Of a stretch of DNA of 64,000 nt, positions 9,142 through 18,697 are shown piece by piece. Below the pieces are notes generated by a model. That model made no database searches. It saw only the letters and a program-made list of their open reading frames with translations, and was not told the DNA's origin. Each line of letters begins with the position of its first letter. Positions within the stretch are counted from its first letter, which is position 1. The stretch is from Allorhizobium ampelinum S4 (lineage in GTDB: Bacteria; Pseudomonadota; Alphaproteobacteria; Rhizobiales; Rhizobiaceae): contig NC_011991.1 in NCBI RefSeq assembly GCF_000016285.1, positions 62,001 through 126,000 on the forward strand. Reading direction: 5' to 3'. Made by a program: the position numbers and the translations under genes.

Positions 9142-9564
9142 GTGCTTGTCGAGTTTTGGATTGTATTCATTATCGTTCAACTTGAAAAGCTGCGCGCCTT
9201 CGATCCGCGTGTGGGCTGGCTGCTTGCCCTGGGGGCAATGGTTCTTCATCTCGGAGTTGCCCTCGTTTTGCGAAACTCAGGATGGATAGGTGCCGGAGGT
9301 GCTTTGGTCATCATCCTCGGTGTTCTCACGATTGCACGTCCTCTGATCCGAAGAGGAGACGAAACTGTCATCCGGGCCAAGGGAGCAGTGGCAAAGCAGG
9401 TTCGAGAGGTCGAGGGAAGGGTGGTAGACGCCGATCCGGTAGAGGCATCGCAGCAGCAGCTGGACGTGCGGGCAGAGCTCCAACACGGACCGACATTGGT
9501 TATCGTCGGCACAGCGATCAATGGCTATGGCAGTCTGATCGCCGGCAACTTTTTTGGATGGTGA
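9142..9564 (+). CDS. Small membrane protein between traB and traH
   Basis: The chosen start is GTG at 9142, preceded by AAGGAGGA at a good distance right after the traB stop; the longer frame from 9028 lies inside traB and is not supported. The 140-residue product has two or three hydrophobic segments in its first 75 residues, then a charged region and a Gly-rich C-terminus. I do not recognise the family. Its position inside the traAFB-H operon and tight spacing to both neighbours suggest co-expression with the transfer genes. It could be an entry-exclusion, pilus-assembly or envelope protein, but nothing in the sequence decides. Confidence 0.65.
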   Translation: MLVEFWIVFIIVQLEKLRAFDPRVGWLLALGAMVLHLGVALVLRNSGWIGAGGALVIILGVLTIARPLIRRGDETVIRAKGAVAKQVREVEGRVVDADPVEASQQQLDVRAELQHGPTLVIVGTAINGYGSLIAGNFFGW

Positions 9565-9565
9565 T

Positions 9566-10201
9566 GTGATAATCGATGCAGCATTGATTCAACAATGTGC
9601 CGATCCGCGCCTCAGCGTCGAGACCGTGCAGACGTTTGTCGAAGAGGTCGGCGCGACCGACCATCTGACAGTGACCGTCAAAAGCGGTGATCGCACGTAT
9701 GCTGTCCCTCGCCCTAAAACAGCCGAAGAAGCGATGGCACTGGCGCGCGAATATATAGGGCAGGCCGTTGTTCGCGTAGGATTGACGCAGTATCCAGCCG
9801 GTCTCGGTGCGGTCGACAAGAGCCAGCTCAGCATGGATCTTTTCGAGCCGTGCCATAATCTTCGGATGGGCACTGCACTTTTTGCAAAGATCTACCGCAT
9901 CGTGACGAAATGGTATGGTAACCCGCGGTCGGAGGCCTTCGATGACGCGCTATGGTCATATGGAACCGGCGTGTTTGAAGGAGAACGCATATTTTATGCC
10001 GAAGATCCGGGCGACGTGAAGCTTGCAGAGCCGAAGGCGACGGAGTCTCAAGAGACCGGAGTATCCTCGGCCGAGGCAACGTCCGATGAGGGTCCTTCCG
10101 AGCCTCCATTCAAGAGTGAGGACCCCAACAAAGCGAGTATGCGGATCGATCTAAGCGGCATCAAAGCCCATAATTCCGAACCGAAGAGCACAGGCGAATG
10201 A
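9566..10201 (+). CDS. traH: TraH-like conjugal transfer protein
   Basis: The likely start is GTG 9566, two bases after the upstream stop; TTG 9554 is an in-frame alternative. The opening IIDAALI-QCADP and the GQAVVRVGLTQYPAG and LRMGTALFAKI segments match the TraH proteins encoded after traB on Ti-type plasmids. The first 130 residues resemble the family and its VirB1-like context. The last 60 are acidic and low-complexity (Glu/Ser/Pro), then a short RIDLS motif that TraH proteins often carry near the end. The stop overlaps the next start as ATGA, so it is translationally coupled to the nuclease gene. TraH contributes to transfer in an undefined way. Confidence 0.85.
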   Translation: MIIDAALIQQCADPRLSVETVQTFVEEVGATDHLTVTVKSGDRTYAVPRPKTAEEAMALAREYIGQAVVRVGLTQYPAGLGAVDKSQLSMDLFEPCHNLRMGTALFAKIYRIVTKWYGNPRSEAFDDALWSYGTGVFEGERIFYAEDPGDVKLAEPKATESQETGVSSAEATSDEGPSEPPFKSEDPNKASMRIDLSGIKAHNSEPKSTGE

Positions 10202-10563
10202 ACGCTCACATCCTCGTCACGATCATGCTGTGCACCCTGCAGTGCGAGCCGACGGAGGTCCGCATATGGGACGGTGATACGTTCCGCATTGGAAGCCGTA
10301 GCGGAGAAGCGGTCCGAATATTTAATATCGACGCGCCAGAGATCGCGGGGAAATGCCGCTACGAGACTGATCTGGCGCAAAGGTCCAAGCAACGGCTCGC
10401 GTCCATTCTGCAGAGCGGCAAGGTGGAGATCCAGAGACAGGATACCGACCGTTACGGCCGCACCTTAGCAACTGTGCGCGTCAAGGGCAGGGACGCTGGC
10501 GACACGCTTGTGAAAGAGGGTTTGGCGCGCATATGGAGCGGTAGACGCGAGCCGTGGTGCTGA
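10198..10563 (+). CDS. Thermonuclease-like (SNase-fold) protein
   Basis: This is a 121-residue staphylococcal-nuclease-type protein. It has V-IWDGDTFRI with the metal-binding Asp, NIDAPEI, and DRYGRTLATV with the catalytic Arg region, ending in a Trp/Cys tail. A hydrophobic N-terminus (about residues 1-17, ending in Cys) suggests export or membrane anchoring. Small SNase proteins of this type sit next to transfer genes on many alphaproteobacterial plasmids; whether they act on incoming DNA is unknown. It overlaps the traH stop by four bases and ends the rightward tra operon. Confidence 0.88.
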   Translation: MNAHILVTIMLCTLQCEPTEVRIWDGDTFRIGSRSGEAVRIFNIDAPEIAGKCRYETDLAQRSKQRLASILQSGKVEIQRQDTDRYGRTLATVRVKGRDAGDTLVKEGLARIWSGRREPWC

Positions 10564-11197
<634 letters not shown>

Positions 11198-11470
11198 ATG
11201 GACAAAGAGCTGGACGCGATGATGGAAGCCCACCGTGAGACTGTGCAGGGGCTAGCCGCCTGTGTGCAGAAAATGCAGTCACCTGATAACACCTTGTGCT
11301 CATTTGGGAACTTGATCGATGCCACCTTGGCAGAGGAAAAAGCCCGCCGCAGCCTATTCCGTTATGTGCCGGCGACCTTAAGTGCGAAACGAAAACATTT
11401 AATTTATAAGATTGGATTCCTCATTGTGACCCACTCTTGGCTATACGAAAATATTCCCTTGGTTGGTTGA
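11198..11470 (+). CDS. Hypothetical 90-residue protein
   Basis: This ATG-started frame has an AGAGG about 12 bases upstream. It has a helical charged N-terminus and a more hydrophobic C-terminus (YKIGFLIVTHSWLY). I do not recognise a family. It stands alone between the tra operon and the biosynthetic cluster, on the opposite strand from panD. It may be a remnant gene at the island boundary. Coding status is uncertain. Confidence 0.35.
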   Translation: MDKELDAMMEAHRETVQGLAACVQKMQSPDNTLCSFGNLIDATLAEEKARRSLFRYVPATLSAKRKHLIYKIGFLIVTHSWLYENIPLVG

Positions 11471-11988
11471 GCGACCACGGCAGCTGTTGAACATTCAGTT
11501 GCAAGAAGGTAAATATTAATTAGCCACCCGCATATAGCTTTGTAGGATATTCGCGGCAAATATCGGATCGATGGTGATGGAGGCGGTTGTGAGCACCAGA
11601 AAAACCTTCAACAGATTATCCGCAATCCTCGCGGAATTGGGGACCCGCCATCGAAACCAGTGCAGAAAGAAATCGCAAAAAGCCTCGTCGGCCACTGCGA
11701 CCCTGACCGGATGGTTAATGACCGCTCTATCGCTTGGCGCAGATATTGGAGCGCGACGATATCGATAGCTTTCGTCTCCAAGATCTTACGGTGGGTCAGC
11801 AGGCAGCCCGACTTCATCTGGTCCATCGGACAGCGTCGCGTGATCTACCACTCATCCAAGGGTCCGCATCAGCAATGATACCGGGCGCGATACAGAGTTC
11901 CTCAAATTATCTTTGGCAGCTGTGCCACCTTGTCGGTTGCCAAGATGAGCCAGCCTTCGACCAATCCGGTCATAGGATTCTGTTCATT
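11471..11988. other. Gap before panD, probable degenerate DNA
   Basis: Short overlapping frames occur on both strands. Rightward, pieces in neighbouring frames (around 11571-12039) could belong to one frameshifted ancestor, but I cannot name it. No hairpin with a T-run or RNA gene was seen. Confidence 0.35.
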
Positions 11989-12414
11989 TTAGGGAACGGG
12001 TCTAGCCCGATTGAGAATTTCGAAGGTGTGTCGGCCTAGAGTGTCTTTCGACACGGAGTACATTAGCCGATCCTTGACATAATTGTTTTCGTCAAAAGTT
12101 AGTACTATCGGCGTCAAGCAAGAAATGTTTTCCTCATTTTGGTAGATCGAGTTGCAGATGATTACCTGATCACCAACTTGGCATGTGCGTGCTGCAGCTC
12201 CGTTCAGGATGCAACATCTCGATCCGCGTTCGCCCAGAATGACATATGTCGATATTCTGGCACCTGACTGTTTATTCCAGATATCGACGAACTCCATGGG
12301 AAGAATGTGTGCCTCTTCACAATGATCCGGGTCGAGCGTTACGGATCCGTGGTAATCGAGATTAGCGTCGGTGACGTGAATCCCATGGAGTTTAGCTGCG
12401 ACAAATCTTCTCAT
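11989..12414 (-). CDS. panD: PanD, aspartate 1-decarboxylase (makes beta-alanine)
   Basis: Start ATG 12414 follows a GAGGG ribosome site; a longer in-frame extension upstream runs into the sulfotransferase gene and is not used. The 141-residue protein has every landmark of pyruvoyl-dependent aspartate decarboxylase. These are KLHGIHVTDANLDY, the self-cleavage site YHGS (Ser becomes the pyruvoyl group), FVDIWN, ERGSR and NGAAA. The enzyme converts L-aspartate to beta-alanine. PanD normally feeds CoA synthesis and lies with other pan genes. Here it is the last gene of a leftward biosynthetic operon, and the first NRPS has an A domain with a beta-alanine-type pocket. Dedicated monomer supply is therefore the likely role (inference). 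Confidence 0.93.
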   Translation of the reverse strand: MRRFVAAKLHGIHVTDANLDYHGSVTLDPDHCEEAHILPMEFVDIWNKQSGARISTYVILGERGSRCCILNGAAARTCQVGDQVIICNSIYQNEENISCLTPIVLTFDENNYVKDRLMYSVSKDTLGRHTFEILNRARPVP

Positions 12415-12454
12415 TTTCCCTCGACAAGGTTGCCCTTTGTGATGATTTGAATGC

Positions 12455-13183
12455 CTAGAAAAGGCGGCCATAAGTCTCGTAAAGTTCAAAATCTTTGCCA
12501 TAAAGGTCTTCGACCTTTGCAATATGGTGTCTGCTAGGCGTGAAGGGCCGCTTCGTTTCGTTGGTGTTGATATCCCGCAGCAAAGGTTTGGCTTTGTCAG
12601 GAACTCCACATACGGAGAAAACGTGATTTATCCCATGAATGAGATCCTCAAGCCTAAAAATATTCGACAACAAGATCGAGCCACCACTATCAGTGACGTC
12701 ATCCCACATAGTCGCGGTGTGGGTCGAAAAATGGAGCCCCATTGGCGAGAAGTTTGAACCTGAATCTCTGCATGCTACGACTGCATCGAGAAATTGGTCG
12801 AAGGAATAATCCAGCCCGTAACCATGGGCGTTAAGTGCGCCGTTGAACGACGGTAACCAAGCGCGCCTCTGCGCCTCAGCCTCCCAGAGGTAGAAAAATG
12901 CGCTGATGCAACGAGACAATGGTTCTCGGCAAAAAGCAAAACTCACCATCTCATGCCACACGTCCTTATAGAGCCATTCTCGCGCGAATAGTGTGCGCTT
13001 GAACTGATATTCGCCGAGGGGGATACGATAGTTATTTAGAATATCGTTGTATTCGGGCTCCTTCGCGAGTAAAAAACAATAGGGTTTTTTGCTCCTATCC
13101 ACCTGAACGTAGTGGTTCCGGAGTAGCTGTCTAGTTGACATTCCTCCGCTCTTTTTGATGTGGAGCCAAAATAGTCTTTTCAC
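12455..13183 (-). CDS. Sulfotransferase family protein 1
   Basis: This is a 242-residue PAPS-dependent sulfotransferase-like protein. The 5'-phosphosulfate loop is LHIKKSGGMSTRQLL near the N-terminus, and the 3'-phosphate-binding segment FCREPLSRCISAFFYL is near residues 81-96. It resembles the short bacterial and membrane-type sulfotransferases more than the cytosolic NodH-type. It would transfer sulfate from PAPS to a hydroxyl, amine or sugar of the peptide. It lies 40 bp upstream of panD and 56 bp downstream of the aminotransferase in the same leftward operon. PAPS would come from cysD/cysNC in this cluster. Acceptor unknown. Confidence 0.8.
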   Translation of the reverse strand: MKRLFWLHIKKSGGMSTRQLLRNHYVQVDRSKKPYCFLLAKEPEYNDILNNYRIPLGEYQFKRTLFAREWLYKDVWHEMVSFAFCREPLSRCISAFFYLWEAEAQRRAWLPSFNGALNAHGYGLDYSFDQFLDAVVACRDSGSNFSPMGLHFSTHTATMWDDVTDSGGSILLSNIFRLEDLIHGINHVFSVCGVPDKAKPLLRDINTNETKRPFTPSRHHIAKVEDLYGKDFELYETYGRLF

Positions 13184-13239
13184 GAGGGACCCTCACTTCT
13201 AGATACTCAGACGCATAGTAGCAGTCACAACCATGACTC

Positions 13240-14346
13240 TCAGTTTGCTTGTTGTGTCAGGGTTCGAAATGCGTCAAGTACAATCCGGTTTTGAGATTCT
13301 GTGCCAATTGTCAAACGCAGCCAGTCGCTCAGGCCATAGGAAGCCAAGCGGCGCACAAGGATTCGCTTCGCCTGCAGCGCCTCGTGCGCTGCTGATGGAG
13401 CACGCAACTTTACAATGATGAAATTTCCTTTGGATGCCGCGTGCTCAATTCCAAGGTCGCTCAATCCTTCTGATAGTCTGGCCTTCTGCTCGATGTTTTT
13501 TGCTCTAGTTTCGTTCACGAAGCCTTCATTGGCCAGCGCGTTTACCGCGGCCAGTTGTGGCAACACGCCAACGGAGAAGGGCTGCCTGATCCTGTTCATC
13601 ATGTTAATAAGTGTCGGCGAACCGATGCCATAGCCGACCCGCACACCTGCAAGTCCGTATGCCTTGGAGAAGGTGCGCGTTATAAAGACATTGCTTCTTG
13701 ATTGGAGCAGCAGCTTACAATCGATCCGCTCGTTCGGCTCAACAAAATCGATATAGGCTTCATCGAGCACTACAAGGACGGTAGCAGGAACCCTGCTGAT
13801 GAAGCTGTCAAATTCTGCCGTTGAAATAAAACCTGGAGTCGGATTGCTCGGATTTGCTAAAAATATCATCCGAGTATTGGTGTCAATGACACGAAGCATC
13901 TCATTGAGATCTGCATTCCAGCCTGAAGGTCGGACACTGACACCGGTAGCTCCTGCGAGGTAAGTCGCCTTACGATAGGCTACAAAGGAATACTCATCGA
14001 AGATCGCGTTCGTTCCTGGCGCCAGCAGCGTCCGAGCTGACAAGTCAATTAGTTCATCGGAGCCGTTCGCGATAATTAGCTGATCGATCGAAACATGGTT
14101 TTTCGCCGCGATAGCGGTCTTCAGACGGAGCGCATCGGGGTCAGGGTACTCCGCGAGGTTAAAACGCGTGATTTCATTTAAGGCATCAGCAAACCCCGGG
14201 TTCGTACCATAAGGATTTTCGTTTGATGCCAGGTTGACCAAAGGTTCAGCTGAGGTCTCGGAGACTACAGCTAAATCTGCTGCTGGCCTATAACGCGGCA
14301 ACCTTTCAATGTGAGATGGAAAAACGAGTTGGCATGAATTGCTCAT
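13240..14346 (-). CDS. HisC-like PLP aminotransferase
   Basis: This is a 368-residue fold-type I aminotransferase of the histidinol-phosphate aminotransferase group. It has NLASNENPYG, ANGSDELID, NPSNPTPG, LDEAYIDF, the PLP lysine in TFSKAYGLAG (about 231) and the C-terminal RLTIGT with the substrate Arg. True HisC lies in his operons. Here it follows an IPMS-like gene and a beta-hydroxyacid dehydrogenase, so it likely aminates the 2-oxo acid they make to give the amino acid loaded by the NRPS (inference). HisC paralogues often accept aromatic or aliphatic oxo acids, so sequence alone does not fix the substrate. Confidence 0.88.
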   Translation of the reverse strand: MSNSCQLVFPSHIERLPRYRPAADLAVVSETSAEPLVNLASNENPYGTNPGFADALNEITRFNLAEYPDPDALRLKTAIAAKNHVSIDQLIIANGSDELIDLSARTLLAPGTNAIFDEYSFVAYRKATYLAGATGVSVRPSGWNADLNEMLRVIDTNTRMIFLANPSNPTPGFISTAEFDSFISRVPATVLVVLDEAYIDFVEPNERIDCKLLLQSRSNVFITRTFSKAYGLAGVRVGYGIGSPTLINMMNRIRQPFSVGVLPQLAAVNALANEGFVNETRAKNIEQKARLSEGLSDLGIEHAASKGNFIIVKLRAPSAAHEALQAKRILVRRLASYGLSDWLRLTIGTESQNRIVLDAFRTLTQQAN

Positions 14347-14408
14347 ATCAAACCCTAACCCTCATGTGATATGAAACGTCGTGTGATCAGTGCTAACGTG
14401 AGGTTTGT

Positions 14409-15671
14409 TCATCGAGAGATCCTAAGGTGATCCTTCGCGGCGGCGGATGTTTGGGCGAAGTTCGCTCCCTTTAAAAAATGCTCAAAGTCTTCATCTTCAA
14501 TAATAGCTACATTGCGGCTGAAGGCCTCGGCCTTTACCCATTCAAGAGCTGCGGATGCCTGAGACTGGTCGAGCGCCCATCCTAGCCGAGCCGCAACGGC
14601 ATGAATTATGCGGTGGCTTGCTAGAGAGCTCAACAGCACCTTTGGTTCAACTCCAAGTATCTCTAAGGGGTCGAACGGCTGAAAGAGAGCCGGATTCGTG
14701 AATGGCGTGCCGGTCGAAATCGTGTTCACACCTGTTCCCACAATGGGATCGGTTGTCATGAGAGGCCTTCGTGTACTTTGACTGACGTACCTTGCGATCG
14801 GCGAGAGCTGACGTAGATCAGGTGGTGAGCGCCATATCTCATCCACGACGCCCAACTTTTTTGGCAAAAGACTGCTTTGATAGCCAAGCGCAAACAGTAA
14901 CTGTTCTGTTGCAGGCATTCCTGCCCGCTCTCCAAGAGAGAGCCATGAACTCGTCAGGCCATATATTTTGGCAGACAAAGCTTCAAGTGTATTGACTAAG
15001 CCGAAGCCAAGATCGTTGTGCATGTGAGCAACGTAACGCAAATCCGGATCAGACCGTCGAGCAAGTTCGTCAAAAAACCATCGGCTTTCCGACGGAAAAA
15101 ACTGCCCCACCGTGTCACATACGATCACCATTGATGCACCGGCGGCGGCGTACTCGGCCGCCGACGCGGCTAGAAAGCCCACGTCGGAACGAGATGCATC
15201 TGCAAGGGCCACGTCAACCATCAAGGCTGGGTTCTTATCTCTGGCATATCTTACCATATCCAATGCCGCTTGTTTTGCCTTCTCAGCCGTACAATGCATC
15301 ATGGAATATGCCATAGGATTGGAGGCAGGCACAGCAATGAAGATCCTACCGTGCCGCGCGCCGTGTACCGCCTGGAGCAACAAATCAACATCTTGCCGAG
15401 TTGCTCGTCCAGCTGCTCCGACATAGCATTCGTCGACGCAATCAACGACCTGCCTTGTCGCTTCAAGCTCATCCTTGCCAGCACTCGGGAAACCAGCATT
15501 GAAGACCAAGTGATAAGGCGCGAATTCACCGAAAATGGAGCTGTGACGTTTTGCGATTTGAACTCTCTGATGGCCATTCAGGAGCGTCTTCCCTTGCGCC
15601 CCGTCCCTCGCCACCTCTTCATGAAAGATAACCCTATTGCTAAGCGCTGTCTCCAGGATTAAATCTGACAT
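14409..15671 (-). CDS. Isopropylmalate/homocitrate-synthase-like enzyme (DRE-TIM family)
   Basis: Start ATG 15671 has GGAGGT immediately upstream. The 420-residue protein has the hallmark motifs of Claisen-type acyltransferases: a catalytic RDGAQ near the N-terminus, the metal-binding HMHNDLG (about residue 212) and GERAG (about 244). Such enzymes condense acetyl-CoA with a 2-oxo acid. It is shorter than LeuA and appears to lack the C-terminal leucine-sensing regulatory domain, which would free it from feedback control (inference). With LeuC, LeuD and the dehydrogenase of this cluster it forms a one-carbon chain-extension pathway. The substrate could be 2-oxoisovalerate (giving leucine) or another oxo acid. 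Alternatives: citramalate or homocitrate synthase. Confidence 0.85.
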   Translation of the reverse strand: MSDLILETALSNRVIFHEEVARDGAQGKTLLNGHQRVQIAKRHSSIFGEFAPYHLVFNAGFPSAGKDELEATRQVVDCVDECYVGAAGRATRQDVDLLLQAVHGARHGRIFIAVPASNPMAYSMMHCTAEKAKQAALDMVRYARDKNPALMVDVALADASRSDVGFLAASAAEYAAAGASMVIVCDTVGQFFPSESRWFFDELARRSDPDLRYVAHMHNDLGFGLVNTLEALSAKIYGLTSSWLSLGERAGMPATEQLLFALGYQSSLLPKKLGVVDEIWRSPPDLRQLSPIARYVSQSTRRPLMTTDPIVGTGVNTISTGTPFTNPALFQPFDPLEILGVEPKVLLSSLASHRIIHAVAARLGWALDQSQASAALEWVKAEAFSRNVAIIEDEDFEHFLKGANFAQTSAAAKDHLRISR

Positions 15672-15769
15672 GTTACCTCCGGCTCTTGGTTTCACGATTG
15701 CACGCCGTCGTTACCGCAGGGATCCTCTAGGCGCGTCAATTCATTTCACGGCGCCTGCAGCAGACAAAC

Positions 15770-16651
15770 CTATCGGTTCTCCAAATAAACAGCTAACGTC
15801 GTAATATCGTCGAGAGCACTCCCAGCCTCAATCGCGCTCCGATAAACATCGAGGACGGCCTTGGAGACGCGCATTTCGCAATCAATTAACCGTGCCTCGT
15901 GGAGACAACATGATAGATCATGATCAACCAAGGCAAGTGAGGCCCCAAAATCAAATGTTCGCGTCAGAACATGGGAGGGGATTTTGGAAGTACTGACGTC
16001 GCTTGCTGCAGATCCCGAGTTGATCACTTCGAGCAATAGCTCTCGCGAGATTGTCGCCTTCTTTGCCAGCGTTAAAGCCTCAATGGCGACTGCGAGGTTT
16101 CCAGCGGTCACGAGGTTGTTGATCACCTTAACATATTGTGCCTGACCGACGCCCGGGCCGACGTAAACGATTTTGGAGCTGTACTTTTCAAGGGTCGGAC
16201 TGACCGCTTGGAGCACTTTAAGAGGGCCACTTGCGATGACGGTGACCTCACCTCTTGCCGCGCGGCGAGGGCCTCCTGTCATCGGCACATCAATAGTGCG
16301 GATGTCAACTTCCGCTAGTCCGTGTGCAATCTCCTTGACCAATGAAGGGCCAGTTGTTCCAACATTAGCATAGGTATGAACGCGCGTGCCGCCTCGAATT
16401 CCATTGGGGCCAAGAGTGACCTCGCGAAATGCCTCTTGTCCGCTCACGCAGCCCATGACCACATCGCAGCAGTCAGCCAGTTGCCGTGGCGTTGCGACAA
16501 ACTGCAAGCCGTCCGGTGGATTCTGGGCTGCGGGATCGCAACCGAATACCTCAACGCCACAAGACAACAAGCGTGTCGCAAGTGCCCGGCCCATTTTTCC
16601 GACGCCGACCAATCCAATTCTCGGACGTTCCGTCAATCCTGTCATTTTCAC
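15770..16651 (-). CDS. Beta-hydroxyacid dehydrogenase (3-hydroxyisobutyrate dehydrogenase family)
   Basis: This 293-residue NAD(P)-dependent enzyme has the Rossmann motif GLVGVGKMG at the N-terminus, the substrate-binding segment with TGGPRRAARG, and the catalytic Lys in KVINNLVTAGN. Members oxidise or reduce beta-hydroxy acids, some with decarboxylation. The neighbours suggest it replaces LeuB, oxidising the 3-alkylmalate made by the IPMS-like enzyme and LeuCD; this is inference, since LeuB belongs to a different fold family. The start may be GTG 16651 or ATG 16645. It sits between the exporter gene and the IPMS-like gene in the leftward operon. Confidence 0.85.
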   Translation of the reverse strand: MKMTGLTERPRIGLVGVGKMGRALATRLLSCGVEVFGCDPAAQNPPDGLQFVATPRQLADCCDVVMGCVSGQEAFREVTLGPNGIRGGTRVHTYANVGTTGPSLVKEIAHGLAEVDIRTIDVPMTGGPRRAARGEVTVIASGPLKVLQAVSPTLEKYSSKIVYVGPGVGQAQYVKVINNLVTAGNLAVAIEALTLAKKATISRELLLEVINSGSAASDVSTSKIPSHVLTRTFDFGASLALVDHDLSCCLHEARLIDCEMRVSKAVLDVYRSAIEAGSALDDITTLAVYLENR

Positions 16652-16737
16652 TTCGCCGTTTAGAGGGCCGACCGGAGATTTGGCTTACAATAGCCCTTGA
16701 TACAAAAAAATACATGCCGCGGGCTTAAAGCTCGCGC

Positions 16738-16769
16738 AATATTCTGAAATGTATTAGAGAATATATTGT
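16738..16769. promoter_or_regulatory. AT-rich imperfect inverted repeat upstream of dehydrogenase gene
   Basis: In the 138 bp between the exporter and the dehydrogenase genes lie arms CAATATTCT and AGAATATATTG separated by about 12 bases. It could be an operator or internal promoter element, since this is the largest gap within the downstream operon. The AATATATT core recalls the palindrome in the divergent promoter at 33310. No consensus was matched. Confidence 0.35.
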
Positions 16770-16789
16770 TGGACCGAGCTCGAATAAGG

Positions 16790-18643
16790 CTAGTTGCTTA
16801 TGCCTTCAATTTGGCGGTTCCAAAGTAAAGCATATCTGCCCTCCGAGCGTAATAATTGTTCGTGAGAACCCATTTCGACAATTCGCCCACCTTCGAGTAC
16901 GATGATCCTATCGAAGTCCTTAATTGTCCCGAGCCGATGAGCAATCGCGATAACAGTCTTGTGGCGCAGCAGCGGTTCAAGGCGTTTCTTCAGCTCAAAT
17001 TCAGATTCTGAGTCCAAAGCCGATGTAGCTTCATCAAGCACAATTATCGGGGAATTTTTAAGGAGAGCCCTCGCGATCGCAATGCGCTGCCGTTGACCAC
17101 CTGAAAACTTTACACCCCTTTCGCCCGCGTGTGCTGCATAGCCAACGCGGCCATCTTTGTCCCTAAGTTGGCGGATGAATTCATGGGCACCAGCCATTGT
17201 CGCAGCTTCGACGACCTCAGATGCCGACGTGTGAGGCATACCAAAACTAATGTTGTCAAAGACAGAACGGTTTAGAATAGATGTTTCTTGAGATACGACT
17301 GCGATAGAAGCTCGCAGGCTACGTACGCTGACCGAGCGAATGTCCTGACCGCAGATGGATACTGTGCCCTGGTCCGCCTCGTATAGGCGTAACAGCAAGC
17401 CTATGATGGTTGATTTACCGGCGCCCGAGGAGCCCACAATTGCGACTCGCTCATGGCTATTAATGGAGAAATTCAAACTTACGACCGCGGCTGAAGAGCG
17501 AGGGTATCGAAAAGTTACGTTTTGAAAAACTACAGTCGGTTCATGAACCCTCAGCTCTTCTGAGCAAGACCCGTCTTCGGGAGGGAACGGCGCGGTTATG
17601 GATCTCATCCCTTCCTGTACTACACCGAAATTCTCGAAGATTGACGACATCTGCTGGGTTATTGCGGTCGAAGTGTTGGCTATGTGCCACACCAACGGAA
17701 GTATCATTGCGAATTGGCTTGGTTCAACCGCGTGATTTTTTGACAACCATAGCGACAATGCCAAAGTCGAGCTGATTAGCGTCCCATTTATGAACGAGAG
17801 AGCGGTACCAAAAAAACTGTTCTGAGCTAGTAACTTTTGGTTTGCTTCATTGTGTGTCACCAGCCCGTGTTTTATGTAGCTATTTTCCGAACCGTCATGG
17901 GAGTAGAGCTTAACCGTCTGAATATTCGAATAGCTATCTACAAGGCGGCCTGAGACGAGCGACCTCATGCTGGACATATCACGTGAATGACGGTTCATCC
18001 GAGGAAGGAATACTCTAAGAAGAAGTAGGTATGAGATCACCCAAATTAGGGTTGGCACAATGAGGCGAACATCAGCCTGTGCCAAAAAAAATATCGTGGT
18101 CGCAATGAAGATGACGATGTACCACACCGAGGTCACCACGGTGACGATCGTGTCTCGCAGGGCCGGGCCCGTCTGTAATACTCGATTCGCAAGTTTTCCC
18201 GTCAAATCACTGTTGAAAAATGAAATAGGTTGACGCGCGATGTATGAATGACTCTGCCACCGAACCAGCGTAGCAATATTCGCGGAAATGGAGTGATTGA
18301 CGATTAGTCTTTGCGCGCTGGTCAGCAGCGGGTGCGCGAGCATAAAAAGGACGATAACCGCGACTGTTGAGGTTGGAAACGATGTGGAATTTTCACCGAG
18401 TAACTGGACGAAATGGCTGATCGCGACCGGGATGATGGCGTCAGCGGTCGCCACTGCAGTGCCAATAGCTAAGAGCCATAACAAGGGACGCCAAGCTTGA
18501 ATGAGAAAGAAGCAGTAAAACTTCCCAATCCGATCTGGGAGGACAATATTTTCAACGGCTGGCGTTATAGCGACAAGCTGTTGCAGCCAGTTGATGAGGC
18601 GACCGAAAAGTCCTTCAGAGCTCACTTCGGACGACATGCTCAC
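16790..18643 (-). CDS. ABC exporter, half-transporter (permease plus ATPase)
   Basis: Start GTG 18643 has GGAG six bases upstream; ATG 18637 is an alternative. This 617-residue fused protein has an N-terminal six-helix exporter domain (about 40-350) and a C-terminal ATPase. The ATPase carries Walker A VGSSGAGKST (about 401), the Q-loop, signature FSGGQRQRIA (about 513), Walker B IIVLDEATSALD and an H-loop in IAHRLG. It belongs to the MsbA/peptide-exporter type that works as a homodimer in the inner membrane. Within a peptide biosynthesis operon, export of the product or self-protection is the likely role. A lipid-flippase role is possible but less likely from context. Confidence 0.9.
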   Translation of the reverse strand: MSMSSEVSSEGLFGRLINWLQQLVAITPAVENIVLPDRIGKFYCFFLIQAWRPLLWLLAIGTAVATADAIIPVAISHFVQLLGENSTSFPTSTVAVIVLFMLAHPLLTSAQRLIVNHSISANIATLVRWQSHSYIARQPISFFNSDLTGKLANRVLQTGPALRDTIVTVVTSVWYIVIFIATTIFFLAQADVRLIVPTLIWVISYLLLLRVFLPRMNRHSRDMSSMRSLVSGRLVDSYSNIQTVKLYSHDGSENSYIKHGLVTHNEANQKLLAQNSFFGTALSFINGTLISSTLALSLWLSKNHAVEPSQFAMILPLVWHIANTSTAITQQMSSIFENFGVVQEGMRSITAPFPPEDGSCSEELRVHEPTVVFQNVTFRYPRSSAAVVSLNFSINSHERVAIVGSSGAGKSTIIGLLLRLYEADQGTVSICGQDIRSVSVRSLRASIAVVSQETSILNRSVFDNISFGMPHTSASEVVEAATMAGAHEFIRQLRDKDGRVGYAAHAGERGVKFSGGQRQRIAIARALLKNSPIIVLDEATSALDSESEFELKKRLEPLLRHKTVIAIAHRLGTIKDFDRIIVLEGGRIVEMGSHEQLLRSEGRYALLWNRQIEGISN

Positions 18644-18697
18644 TAGAACTCCAAAGGTATCGGTTCTTTTTTATGATCAGATTTCCGTGGTGTCTAT

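Noticed and set aside
11734..12039. Possible regulator or transposase fragment upstream of panD
   Set aside because: The frame looks somewhat protein-like but matches no family I can name and overlaps the panD 3' end; not enough to annotate.
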